A stretch of 39,198 nt of DNA. Origin: Streptosporangiales bacterium (GTDB taxonomy: Bacteria > Actinomycetota > Actinomycetes > Streptosporangiales > Streptosporangiaceae). Made by a program: the position numbers and the translations under genes. Where the stretch lies: NCBI GenBank assembly GCA_009380095.1, contig WHSL01000030.1, positions 1-39,198 on the forward strand. Direction: 5' to 3'. Shown here in pieces: positions 20,068 to 27,949 of the stretch (position 1 is the stretch's first letter; every line of letters starts with the position of its first letter). The notes under the pieces are model-generated. The model searched no databases. It saw only the letters and a list, made by a program, of their open reading frames with translations, and was not told the origin of the DNA.

Positions 20068-21327
20068 CTACCGGGAGGGACGTCCCTCCCGCGCGCGGGT
20101 TTCCGCCGCGCGGGCCTGCAGGTAGCGCTGTTCCGGCACGCTGGTGGCGTAGCGGGCCGCGGTCCGGTAGCACTCCCGCGCCTCATCCGGACGCCCGGCC
20201 ATCTCCAGCAGGTGGGCGCGCGCCGCGTGCAGCCGGTGATGACTCGCCATCCGCTCGTCCCCCGCCACCCGTTCGACGAGTGCGAGGCCCGTCTCCGGCC
20301 CTCGCACCATGGCCAGCGCGACCGCCCTGTTGAGCGTCACCATCGGGCCGGGCGCGACCCGCTCGAGCAGCTCGTACAGGGCGAGCACCTCCGCCCAGTC
20401 CGTCGCCTCGACGCTCTCCGCCTCGTCGTGCACGGCGGCGATCGCGGCCTGCAGCTGGTACGGCCCCAGCGCGCGGGACCGCGCCAGCGTGGCCTGGATC
20501 AGCGTGGCCCCCTCGGCGATCATCTCGGCGTCCCACCGGGTGCGGTCCTGCAGGTCCAGCGTGATCAGCGAGCCGTCCGTGGCCGTACGGGCGTCCCGGT
20601 GGGCCTCGGTGAGCAGCATCAGCGCCAGCAGGCCGGCGGCCTCCGCCTCCTCGGGCAGCAGCCGGTGCACGAGGCGGGCCAGCCGGAGCGCCTCCCCGGT
20701 GAGGTCGTCGCGGCGCAGCGCGGGGCCGGCGGTGACCGCGTACCCCTCGTTGAACATCAGGTAGAGCACGTGCAGCACGGCGTGCAGCCGGTCCACGCGC
20801 TCGGCCGCGGCGGGCGGCTCGAACCGCGCGCCCGCCTTTCGGATCGCCTGCTTGGCCCGGCTGATCCGCTGCGCCATCGTGGCCTCGGGGACGAAGAACG
20901 CGTGCGCGATCTCCGCCGTGCTCAGCCCGCCGACCGCGCGCAGCGTCAGCGCGATCTGGGTCGGCGGCGAGAGCGCGGGGTGGCAGCAGAGGAACAGCAG
21001 GGTGAGGCTGTCGTCGCCGGGTGGCGGTTCGTCCGGCGGGGCGGCGACGAACATCGACGACGGGGTGGCGAGCAGGTCCTCGTCCTCGCGCCGGCGGCGG
21101 GCGGCGTCGCTGCGCACGTGGTCGGTGAAGCGCCGTACCGCGACGGTGACGAGCCAGCCGTACGGGTTGTCCGGCACGCCCTCGGACGGCCACTGGGTGG
21201 CGGCGGCGAGCAGGGCCTCCTGGACCGCGTCCTCGGCGATGTCGAACTGCCCGTACCGGCGTACGAGCGCGCCGAGGACCTGCGGCGCCAGCTCGCGCAG
21301 CAGGTCCTCGACCGGCGGCTCACTCAG
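20068..21327 (-). CDS. ECF42-type RNA polymerase sigma factor with TPR-like C-terminal extension
   Basis: The product is about 419 residues. Sigma region 2 (YGQFDIAEDAVQEALLAA, about 23-40) and region 4 (TLRAVGGLSTAEIAHAFFVPEATMAQRISRAK, about 130-160) are clear. A long helical extension of about 220 residues (for example DWAEVLALYELLERVAPGPMVTLNRAVALA) is typical of ECF42, a group normally encoded with a DGPF/YCII protein, as here. No ATG, GTG or TTG in this frame lies near the N-terminus. The best candidate is a CTG at 21327-21325 that overlaps the partner's TGA as CTGA, with GAGGGG 8 bases upstream. A GTG two bases further on is out of frame. Confidence 0.88.
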   Translation of the reverse strand: MSEPPVEDLLRELAPQVLGALVRRYGQFDIAEDAVQEALLAAATQWPSEGVPDNPYGWLVTVAVRRFTDHVRSDAARRRREDEDLLATPSSMFVAAPPDEPPPGDDSLTLLFLCCHPALSPPTQIALTLRAVGGLSTAEIAHAFFVPEATMAQRISRAKQAIRKAGARFEPPAAAERVDRLHAVLHVLYLMFNEGYAVTAGPALRRDDLTGEALRLARLVHRLLPEEAEAAGLLALMLLTEAHRDARTATDGSLITLDLQDRTRWDAEMIAEGATLIQATLARSRALGPYQLQAAIAAVHDEAESVEATDWAEVLALYELLERVAPGPMVTLNRAVALAMVRGPETGLALVERVAGDERMASHHRLHAARAHLLEMAGRPDEARECYRTAARYATSVPEQRYLQARAAETRAREGRPSR

Positions 21328-21689
21328 AGCGCGTTCCCCTCGGCCTCGTGCGGGATCGGCCAGACCTCGATCTCGCGGAGGGCGGCGAACGGCATGTCGG
21401 CGGCGATCTCCAGCGCCCGCTTCTCGCTCTCCACGTCCAGCAGGTACCAGCTGGCCAGGTACTCCTTGGTCTCCAGGTACGGACCGTCGGTCACCATGGG
21501 GACGCCGTCGCGCACCCGGACGACCTTGGCCGCCGAAGCGTCCGCGTTGCCGTACGCCCCGAGCAGCTCGCCGGTCTTCGCGTACCTCCGGTTGAACGCG
21601 TCCACCTCGGCGACGTGCTCCTGGAACTCCTCGGCCGGGATCGAGTCCCACAGTTCCTGGTTGCCGTAGATGATCAGCATGTACTTCAT
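21324..21689 (-). CDS. DGPF/YCII domain protein, partner of ECF42 sigma factor
   Basis: This 121-residue protein begins MKYMLIIYGNQELW and contains the motif TDGPYLETKEYLASWYLLDV (about 67-86) that defines the DGPF group of the YCII fold. These proteins accompany ECF42 sigma factors. Their mechanism is not established; a signalling or anti-sigma-independent control role is assumed. ATG 21689 has GGGGA 7 bases upstream. Its stop overlaps the start of the sigma-factor gene, so the two form a coupled operon, probably continuing into lysS. Confidence 0.9.
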   Translation of the reverse strand: MKYMLIIYGNQELWDSIPAEEFQEHVAEVDAFNRRYAKTGELLGAYGNADASAAKVVRVRDGVPMVTDGPYLETKEYLASWYLLDVESEKRALEIAADMPFAALREIEVWPIPHEAEGNAL

Positions 21690-21770
21690 GGTCGGTCCCC
21701 TTCGTCGGCGGGCACCCGGCGGGCGCCGTCACGGAGTGGTCGGAGCCGCCCGTCGCCCCTCGACATCCCG

Positions 21771-21858
21771 CCCAGAAAAATTCAGGGGAAGGATTATGCG
21801 GGTGCGACCTGCAGGAACGCCAACAAGATCCTTCCCCCAAATTGTGGGTCCTGGGTCA
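21771..21858. repeat. Palindromic interspersed element, copy 2, after the coaX stop
   Basis: The arms CCCAG (21771-21775)/CTGGG (21851-21855) and GGGGAAGGAT (21785-21794)/ATCCTTCCCC (21828-21837) enclose the core GCGACCTGCAGG (21804-21815). The core, the TCCTTCCCCC run, the A/T-rich AAATTGT stretch and the GGGTCA end correspond in order to the element at 12550-12650. As there, the outer end coincides with a stop codon (coaX TGA at 21858-21856). It probably terminates the coaX operon. Confidence 0.7.
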
Positions 21859-22635
21859 GGTGTTGCGTTCGTAGATGAGGCGGAGGCCGATGAGGGTGAG
21901 CCAGGGTTCGTGGACGTCGATGCTGCGCGCCTCGTCCACGACCAGCGGGGCGAGGCCTCCGGTGGCGACGACCTTGACGTCCTCGGGGTCGTCGGCGAGC
22001 GCCTCAGCCATCCGTTCCACGATCCCGTCGACCTGGCCGGCGAAGCCGTAGATGACCCCGGACTGCAGGCCCTCCACCGTGTTCTTGCCGATCACGTGCC
22101 GGGGCCGGGTCAGCTCGATCTTATGCAGCTGCGCCCCGCGGCGGGACAGCGCCTCCACCGAGATCTCGATGCCCGGGGCGATGGAGCCGCCCACGTACTC
22201 GCCGCGCTTGCTGACCGCGTCGAAGGTGGTGGCGGTGCCGAAGTCGACGACGATCGCCGGGCCGCCGAAGAGGTGCACCGCGGCGAGCGTGTTGACGATG
22301 CGGTCGCTGCCCACCTCCTTGGGGTTGTCCATGCGGACCGGGACGCCGGTCTTCACGCCGGGCTCGACGATCACCGCGGGCACGTCGCCGTGGTAGCGAC
22401 GGGACATCTCCCGCAGCTCGTGCAGCACCGACGGGACGCTGGAGCACAGCGCCATGCCGCTGATCTCGGTCTTGGACAGCACCGTGGACTGGGCGAACAG
22501 GCCCTGGTAGAGCACGGCGAGCTCGTCGGCCGTACGGCGCGCTTCGGTCGCCACCCGCCAGTGCTCGATCAGCTCGTCCCCCTCGAACAGGCCGAGCACC
22601 GTGTGCGAGTTGCCGACATCGATGGTGAGCAGCAT
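21856..22635 (-). CDS. coaX: Type III pantothenate kinase CoaX
   Basis: CoaX phosphorylates pantothenate, the first step of coenzyme A synthesis from pantothenate. The 259-residue protein has the ASKHA-type phosphate motif at the N-terminus (LLTIDVGNSHTVLGLFEGD), the second motif VVDFGTATTFDAV and the adenosine-site ATGGLAPLV. ATG 22635 overlaps the TGA of the nadB-nadC fusion by one base (TGATG), so translation is coupled. The operon therefore ends panC, nadB-nadC, coaX. The palindromic element follows the stop directly. Confidence 0.96.
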   Translation of the reverse strand: MLLTIDVGNSHTVLGLFEGDELIEHWRVATEARRTADELAVLYQGLFAQSTVLSKTEISGMALCSSVPSVLHELREMSRRYHGDVPAVIVEPGVKTGVPVRMDNPKEVGSDRIVNTLAAVHLFGGPAIVVDFGTATTFDAVSKRGEYVGGSIAPGIEISVEALSRRGAQLHKIELTRPRHVIGKNTVEGLQSGVIYGFAGQVDGIVERMAEALADDPEDVKVVATGGLAPLVVDEARSIDVHEPWLTLIGLRLIYERNT

Positions 22636-25376
22636 CAGGCCTCCGCAGCGCCCCTCAGGTCGAGTGCGATGTCCAGCGCCGGAGCCGAGTGGGTCAGCGC
22701 GCCGACGGCAAGGTAGTCCACCCCGGTCTCGGCCACATCTCGAGCCTCTTCCAGGGTGAGACCGCCGCTGGCCTCCAGCCGGGCCCGGCCGGCCACCAGC
22801 TCCACCGCCGCCTGTAGCTCCGGCACTGTGAAGTTGTCCAGCAGGATGTCGGTGGCGCCCTGGACGAGCACGGGCTCGATCTGGTCGATGCGATCCACCT
22901 CGACCTGCACCGGCACGTCCGCCCCCGACGCGCGGACCGCCCGGTACGCCTCCGCCACCCCGCCGGCCGCCAGCACGTGATTGTCCTTGATCAGCGCGGC
23001 GTCCGACAGCGACATGCGGTGATTGGTGCCGCCGCCGCAGCGCACCGCGTACTTCTGCAGCACGCGCATGCCGGGGACGGTCTTCCGGGTGTCGCGGATG
23101 ACCGCGCCGGTGCCCTGGACGGCGTCGGCCCAGCGCCGGGTGGCCGTGGCGACGCCGGAGAGCAGGCCGAGCAGGTTGAGCGCGGTGCGCTCCGCCTCCA
23201 GCAGCGTCCGGGTCTCCCCGGTCACGCTCATCAGTACGTCGCCGCGGCGCACCCGGGCGCCGTCGGCCACGTGCCGGACGACCTTGGCGCGGCCGCGAGA
23301 GGTGCGCGCGAACACCGCCGCGGCCACCGGCAGGCCGGCGACCACGCCGCCGGCCCGGGCGACCAGGTCGCCGGTCGCGGTGTGCCCGGCCGGGATGGTG
23401 GCGCGGCTGGTCAGGTCGCCGGCCTCCCACACGTCCTCGTCGAGCGCGGCCGCGACGGTGGCGGCCACCGCGTCGGCGTCCAGCCCGGCGGCGCGCAACG
23501 CCTCCGCGGTCTCCGCCGGCAGCCATCCGGCACCGACTCCGTCCGGCTCGGCGGCACGCGGTTCCGCGTCCTGCGGCTCGGCGGCGTGCGGCCCGGCATC
23601 GCGCGGCCCGGCATCGCGCGGCCCGGCATCGCGCGGCCCGGCATCGCGCGGCCCGGCGGCGTGTGGTTCGGCGGTGCCGTGCACCTCCTCACCGTGGTGG
23701 TATCGCACGGCCAAATCTCCCGTCGTGAGCAGTTCGATCGCGACGTGACCGCGGTGGTGCACGTCGTCGGTGCCGGGGTGGTCCTCGCGCCAGTGCGTCC
23801 CCCGCGTCTCCCGGCGGCGCAGGGCGGCCGCGGTCAGCGCGGTGGCCACGGTCAGCAGGTTCGTGTCCTCCCACGCGCGGACGCCGGGCCCGCGGGTGGC
23901 GGGCCGCGCGCGCAGCGCCGCCAGCTCCTCTTCCGCGCGGACCAGGCTGCGCTCCCCGCGCAGCACGCCCGCGTGCGCGCTCATCGCCGCCTGCGGCTCG
24001 GCCCGGTCGAACCCGGCGAACAACCCGGCCGGTCCGGGAGGCGCCGCGAGCCCGGCCGGCCCCGTAGGCGGCGCGGGCTCGACCGGTCGTGGAGGAGCCG
24101 CGGGCTCGGTGGGGCCGGGCGTGGGCCCGTCGGCCAGGACGGCGGCGATCCGCTCGGCGAAGACCAGCCCCTCGAGCAGCGAGTTGGACGCCAGCCGGTT
24201 GGCGCCGTGCACGCCGGTGCAGGCGACCTCGCCGCAGGCGTACAGGCCGGGAACGGACGTGGCGCCGTGCAGGTCCGTACGGACCCCGCCACTGGCGTAG
24301 TGCGCGGCCGGCACCACCGGGATCGGCTCGGTCACCGGGTCGATGCCGTGCTCCCGGCACGTCGCGAGGATCGTCGGGAACCGGGACCGCCACATCTCCG
24401 CACCGAAGTGCCGCGCGTCGAGCCCCACATGCGGCGCGCCGGTCTCCAGCATCACCCGGGTGATGGCGCGCGCCACCACGTCCCGCGGCGCCAGGTCGGC
24501 GAGCTCGTGCACGCCCTCCATGAACCGCCGCCCGTCCGCGTCGATCAGGTACGCCCCCTCGCCGCGCACCGCCTCCGAGACCAGCGGCTGCTGTCCGGTC
24601 GCGTCCGCGCCGAGCCACAGCACGGTCGGGTGGAACTGCACGAACTCCAGATCCTGTACGACCGCGCCGGCGCGCAGCGCAAGCGCCACCCCGTCGCCGG
24701 TGGAGACCGGAGGGTTGGTGGTGGCGGCGAACACGTGGCCGAGGCCGCCGCTGGCCAGCACCACCGCGCGGGCCCGTACGGCCCCGACCCCGTCGGTGGC
24801 GCCCTCGCCCATCACGTGCAGGGTGACGCCGCGCACCCGGCCGTCCGCGTCGAGCAACGCGTCCAGCACCAGCGCGTGCTCGATGACCTCGATCTCCGGG
24901 CGGGCCCGTACGGCCGCCACGAGCGCGCGCTGGATCTCCGCACCGGTGGCGTCGCCGCCCGCGTGCGCGATGCGCCGCCGGTGGTGCCCGCCCTCGCGGG
25001 TCAGCTCCAGCTCGCCGGCGGCGTCCCGGTCGAACGCGGTGCCGAGCGCGATCAGCCGCCGTACGGCGGCCGGGCCCTCGGTGACGAGCACCCGTACGGC
25101 CGTCTCGTCGCACAGCCCCGCCCCGGCTTCGAGCGTGTCGCGCAGGTGGTCCTCGGGGTCGTCGTCCGGCGCCAGCGCCGCCGCGATGCCGCCCTGGGCC
25201 CAGCGCGTGGACCCGGCGTCCAGCACGTCCTTCGTCACCACGAGCGTGTGCAGCCCGGCGCGCGCGCAGGCCAGCGCCACGGTGAGCCCGGCGATGCCGG
25301 ACCCGGTCACCACCACGTCGGCGGCACGGCTCCACCCCGGCTCGGGCGCGAGCAGCCTGCGCGGCACCTGGGACAT
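22635..25376 (-). CDS. nadBC: L-aspartate oxidase fused to quinolinate phosphoribosyltransferase (NadB-NadC)
   Basis: The 913-residue protein joins two enzymes of de novo NAD synthesis. Residues ~15-555 are NadB, which oxidises L-aspartate to iminoaspartate: FAD-binding VVTGSGIAGLTVALACARAG, STRWAQGGIAAAL, EGGHHRRRIAHAGGDATG, VQFHPT, and the late FAD motif GLYACGEVACTGVHGANRLA. Residues ~625-913 are NadC, which makes nicotinate mononucleotide from quinolinate: EDVWEAGDLTS, RDTRKTVPGMR, QKYAVRCGGGTNHRMS, LIKDNH, LEASGGLTLE. The two are joined by a linker (about 570-610) with repeated AGPRD units. ATG 25376 has GGAG 9 bases upstream and follows the panC stop by 3 bases. NadA, needed between the two reactions, is not in the window. 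Confidence 0.95.
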   Translation of the reverse strand: MSQVPRRLLAPEPGWSRAADVVVTGSGIAGLTVALACARAGLHTLVVTKDVLDAGSTRWAQGGIAAALAPDDDPEDHLRDTLEAGAGLCDETAVRVLVTEGPAAVRRLIALGTAFDRDAAGELELTREGGHHRRRIAHAGGDATGAEIQRALVAAVRARPEIEVIEHALVLDALLDADGRVRGVTLHVMGEGATDGVGAVRARAVVLASGGLGHVFAATTNPPVSTGDGVALALRAGAVVQDLEFVQFHPTVLWLGADATGQQPLVSEAVRGEGAYLIDADGRRFMEGVHELADLAPRDVVARAITRVMLETGAPHVGLDARHFGAEMWRSRFPTILATCREHGIDPVTEPIPVVPAAHYASGGVRTDLHGATSVPGLYACGEVACTGVHGANRLASNSLLEGLVFAERIAAVLADGPTPGPTEPAAPPRPVEPAPPTGPAGLAAPPGPAGLFAGFDRAEPQAAMSAHAGVLRGERSLVRAEEELAALRARPATRGPGVRAWEDTNLLTVATALTAAALRRRETRGTHWREDHPGTDDVHHRGHVAIELLTTGDLAVRYHHGEEVHGTAEPHAAGPRDAGPRDAGPRDAGPRDAGPHAAEPQDAEPRAAEPDGVGAGWLPAETAEALRAAGLDADAVAATVAAALDEDVWEAGDLTSRATIPAGHTATGDLVARAGGVVAGLPVAAAVFARTSRGRAKVVRHVADGARVRRGDVLMSVTGETRTLLEAERTALNLLGLLSGVATATRRWADAVQGTGAVIRDTRKTVPGMRVLQKYAVRCGGGTNHRMSLSDAALIKDNHVLAAGGVAEAYRAVRASGADVPVQVEVDRIDQIEPVLVQGATDILLDNFTVPELQAAVELVAGRARLEASGGLTLEEARDVAETGVDYLAVGALTHSAPALDIALDLRGAAEA
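23581..23670 (-). repeat. 15-bp tandem repeat encoding the NadB-NadC linker
   Basis: Four perfect copies of GCATCGCGCGGCCCG (23596-23655) are flanked by diverged copies (23581-23595, 23656-23670). Further degenerate relatives reach back to about 23551. On the coding strand each unit encodes Ala-Gly-Pro-Arg-Asp. Copy number is likely to vary between strains by slippage without breaking the frame. Confidence 0.9.
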
Positions 25377-25379
25377 GGG

Positions 25380-26249
25380 CTATCGCTCCAGCGTCAGCGG
25401 GACGTTGTCGATCAGCCGGGTGGCGCCGACGCGGGCCGCGACGACGAGCAGGGCGCGCCCCCGATGTTCCGGCGTGACCTCGGCGAAGCTATCGGGGTCG
25501 ACGAGGCCGAGGTAGTCCACGGCCAGGGGTGGCCGCGCCCGGGCCGCCTCGTCCAGCACCGCCCGCCCGGCCGCGAGCACGGCCGCGGGCCCCTCGGCAG
25601 CCGCGGACTCACCCGCGCGCAGCGCGCGGGACAGCGCCAGCGCGGTCTCCCGCTCCTCCGCGGACAGGTACCGGTTGCGGCTGGACAGCGCGAGGCCGCC
25701 GGGCTCCCGTACGGTCGGCACGCCCTCGATGCGGACCGGCACGTTCAGGTCGCGGGCCATCCGGCGGATCATCGCCAGCTGCTGGCCGTCCTTCTGGCCG
25801 AACAGCGCCACGTCCGGCCGGACCAGGTTGAGCAGCTTGAGCACGACGGTGAGCACGCCGTCGAAGTGACCCGGCCGGTGCGCGCCCTCGAAGACCGCGC
25901 CCATCGGGCCGGAGGAGACCGTGACGACCTGCTCGTCCGGGTACATGACGTCCACCGAGGGGACGAAGGCAGCGGCCACGCCCTCCTCCCGGCAGATCTC
26001 CAGGTCGGTTTCCAGGGTGCGCGGGTAGCGCTCGAAGTCCTCTCCCGGGCCGAACTGCCGCGGGTTCACGAAGATGCTCACCACGGCCGCGCCGGCCAGC
26101 TCCCGGGCGCGGCGGATGAGCGCGCGGTGGCCCTCGTGCAGCGCGCCCATGGTGGGGACGAGGGCGACCGTACGGCCGTCCGCGCCGAGCTTGGCGCGTA
26201 CGGCGTCCAGCTCGGAGATGTCGTGGGCGAGGAGCACCGGACCGGTCAT
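25380..26249 (-). CDS. panC: Pantothenate synthetase (pantoate-beta-alanine ligase)
   Basis: PanC condenses pantoate with beta-alanine using ATP. The 289-residue protein has the HIGH-type nucleotide motif in [11 protein letters not shown], the [18 protein letters not shown] segment, [16 protein letters not shown] and the KMSKS-like [15 protein letters not shown] 26249 overlaps the stop of the upstream DUF2520 reductase gene (ATGA). The usual actinobacterial neighbour panD (aspartate decarboxylase, source of beta-alanine) is absent between panC and nadB. Confidence 0.97.
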   Translation of the reverse strand: MTGPVLLAHDISELDAVRAKLGADGRTVALVPTMGALHEGHRALIRRARELAGAAVVSIFVNPRQFGPGEDFERYPRTLETDLEICREEGVAAAFVPSVDVMYPDEQVVTVSSGPMGAVFEGAHRPGHFDGVLTVVLKLLNLVRPDVALFGQKDGQQLAMIRRMARDLNVPVRIEGVPTVREPGGLALSSRNRYLSAEERETALALSRALRAGESAAAEGPAAVLAAGRAVLDEAARARPPLAVDYLGLVDPDSFAEVTPEHRGRALLVVAARVGATRLIDNVPLTLER

Positions 26250-27154
26250 GGTCGTCCTCCGTTCAGCACGCCGAGGAGCCGTTCCGCGGCCTCCGGCGCG
26301 AGCAGACCGGCGGCAAGCGCGCGGTCGGCGGTGAGCCGGGCGAGGGCCACGTACGCGGCGCGCGCCTCGGGCGAGACGCGGCCGAGCTCCGCGAGGTGCT
26401 CCGCCACCGTGCCCGCGTCACCGCGCACCACCGGGCCGGTCAGCCCGGAGATGCCCAGCCGCAGGCCGTTGTCGAGCGCGGCGCCGAGCAGCGGGCCGAG
26501 CATCCGGGACGGGTTCTCCACGCCGGCCGCGCCGAGCAGCTCCGCGGCCTCCGCCACCAGCGTCACCAGGTGGTTCGCGCCGCCGGCCAGGGCCGCGTGG
26601 TAGAGCGGGCGGTTCTCCTCGGCGATCGTCACCGGCTCGCCGCCCATCTCCACGACGAGCGCCTGGGCCACGGGCAGCAGCGGCTCGGGCGCGGTGACGC
26701 CGAAGGAGGTGGCGGTCAGCCGGTTCAGGTCCTCCGGCCGGCCGGTGAAGGTCATCACGGGGTGCAGCGCCAGCGGGAGGGCGCCGCGCCGGGTGGCAGG
26801 TTCGAGGACCTCGGTGCCGTGCCGGCCGCTGGTGTGCGCGAGCAGCCGGCCCTCCAGCTTCACCTCGGTGGCCACCAGCCCGTCGATGAGCGGGGACAGC
26901 GCGTCGTCCGGGACGGTGAGCAGCACCAGGTCGGCGGCCTCGACGACGCCGCGCTCCGGCAGCACCTGCGCGGTGGGGAGGCGCTCGGCGATGCGCTCCC
27001 GGGAGGCGTCGCTGACCCCGGACGCGGCCACGACCGTGTGCCCGGCCTGGGACAGCGCCGCGCCCAGCGTGGCGCCGACGCGTCCGGCGCCGACCACGCC
27101 GACGCGCAGCCGGCCGGGGCGGTCGGTGGTCTCCGATGGTGGATTCGGTCGCAT
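26246..27154 (-). CDS. Rossmann-fold/DUF2520 oxidoreductase, possible PanG-type ketopantoate reductase
   Basis: The 302-residue protein has an NAD(P)-binding Rossmann domain ([22 protein letters not shown], about 17-38) and a C-terminal helical DUF2520 domain with [14 protein letters not shown] and [19 protein letters not shown]. Its orthologue is conserved upstream of panC in actinobacteria (Rv3603c-like). A family of this architecture, PanG, was shown in Francisella to replace PanE as ketopantoate reductase. The position as first gene of a panC operon makes the same job here attractive, but this is inference. ATG 27154 is the start, with a weak GGA upstream. Confidence 0.88.
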   Translation of the reverse strand: MRPNPPSETTDRPGRLRVGVVGAGRVGATLGAALSQAGHTVVAASGVSDASRERIAERLPTAQVLPERGVVEAADLVLLTVPDDALSPLIDGLVATEVKLEGRLLAHTSGRHGTEVLEPATRRGALPLALHPVMTFTGRPEDLNRLTATSFGVTAPEPLLPVAQALVVEMGGEPVTIAEENRPLYHAALAGGANHLVTLVAEAAELLGAAGVENPSRMLGPLLGAALDNGLRLGISGLTGPVVRGDAGTVAEHLAELGRVSPEARAAYVALARLTADRALAAGLLAPEAAERLLGVLNGGRP

Positions 27155-27432
27155 GCGTTCCAGTCCTCGTGCGCAGGTACCGGACGGTCCGGAATCAGCC
27201 TACCGACGGGATCGAGCAGGACTCGCCGGGCGTGCCGCAATGCACGGAGGGTGACCGTCGTCGTCGCGGTAGGTATCAGTCTGGTCACTCTCCGGTGAGA
27301 GTTCCTGTGTATCAGGAGCTGAGAGGGGATTCGGCCGATCGCTGTGGGTAACCCAGTGCGCGGCGGCCGCTACACCGGGTCAACAAATGAAGATCGGGCT
27401 TCGGCCCGAACCCCCTCGGAAGGAACCCTCGC

Positions 27433-27510
27433 ATGCGGAAGACGAACCTCGCCTCCCGATCCGTACCCGCCCCCGCATCCAACACCGTCGTGCTACCGGG
27501 CGGCCCCTGA
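27433..27510 (+). CDS. Candidate 25-residue peptide
   Basis: An ATG is preceded by GGAAGGA at 7 bases. It opens a 25-codon frame whose peptide begins MRKTNLASRSVPAP and ends VVLPGGP before TGA. It has no hydrophobic segment. It could be a leader peptide or a chance frame in C-rich sequence. The upstream UUCG hairpin and good ribosome site are the only support. Confidence 0.25.
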   Translation: MRKTNLASRSVPAPASNTVVLPGGP

Positions 27511-27799
27511 ACCAGGGGGCGCCGGCAGCGCGTCTGGGGGCCCGGCGCTCCCTGCGGATGCGGGACGGCCGGGACGGGGGCCAACCCCTCGCCACCACCA
27601 CAACCCGGCCCGGCCGTCCCCCCTCCGGACCTTCGTCACCCACCGGCTCCGATACCCCCGAGAGAGGAGGTCACGTCAGGCACAAGACGAGAGAGTCATG
27701 GCAGACACCCTTCCGGGTCATCCTGAATCCCCGAAGAATCACCCCACCCCCGACAGGTCCTGCGCCACCCCCGTAGGTGCAAGACCCCCAGGGGAAAGG

Positions 27800-27836
27800 C
27801 GGGCCGGGACGCTGCCCCCGACAGCGTCCCGGCCCG
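27800..27836. terminator. Strong hairpin, probable terminator or attenuator
   Basis: A perfect 15-bp stem (CGGGCCGGGACGCTG with its complement) and a 7-base loop make this one of the strongest hairpins in the window. There is no T-tract. It lies ahead of the promoter and start of the plus-strand gene at 27950, and would end any transcript coming from 27300-27790. Confidence 0.75.
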
Positions 27837-27915
27837 TCCGCCGCACCGAAGGCTCAGCGGGCCGCGCGAAGGCTCAGAGGCGATCGCGGAGGGAGACGGG
27901 TGCGTACGCGAGTGC

Positions 27916-27943
27916 TTGCTCCGCGTCACCATCGATGTAGCGT
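27916..27943 (+). promoter_or_regulatory. Probable promoter of a leaderless methyltransferase transcript
   Basis: TTGCTC (27916-27921) and TAGCGT (27938-27943) are 16 bases apart. The expected transcription start, about 7 bases beyond the -10, coincides with the ATG at 27950, as in leaderless actinomycete genes. This supports the chosen start. Confidence 0.55.
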
Positions 27944-27949
27944 CGGGGG

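Larger units (their letters stand above)
27155..27949. other. Intergenic region with structured-RNA signs between divergent genes
   Basis: These 795 bases lie between the DUF2520 reductase gene (-) and the methyltransferase gene (+). They contain a 6-bp hairpin with a UUCG tetraloop (TCGGGCTTCGGCCCGA, 27392-27407), an SD-preceded 25-codon frame (27433-27510), C-rich tracts and a strong hairpin at 27800-27836. A promoter for the downstream gene sits at 27916-27943. I recognise no Rfam class. Candidate explanations are a small RNA, a leader peptide or an attenuator; see findings. Confidence 0.45.

Noticed and set aside
20946-21323. Sigma factor start at GTG 21323
   Set aside because: That GTG is in another frame, giving Arg/Ser-rich nonsense. 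The sigma-2 motif is in the frame of the CTG at 21327.
22977-26603. 1208-codon plus-strand frame antisense to nadB-nadC and panC
   Set aside because: Shadow frame rich in Arg, Gly, Val and His. The minus strand holds complete enzyme motifs with overlapping starts and stops.
27312-27940. Several frames on both strands in the gap before 27950
   Set aside because: All are Pro/Arg/Gly-rich and cross hairpins. Only the SD-led 25-codon frame was kept, as a weak candidate.
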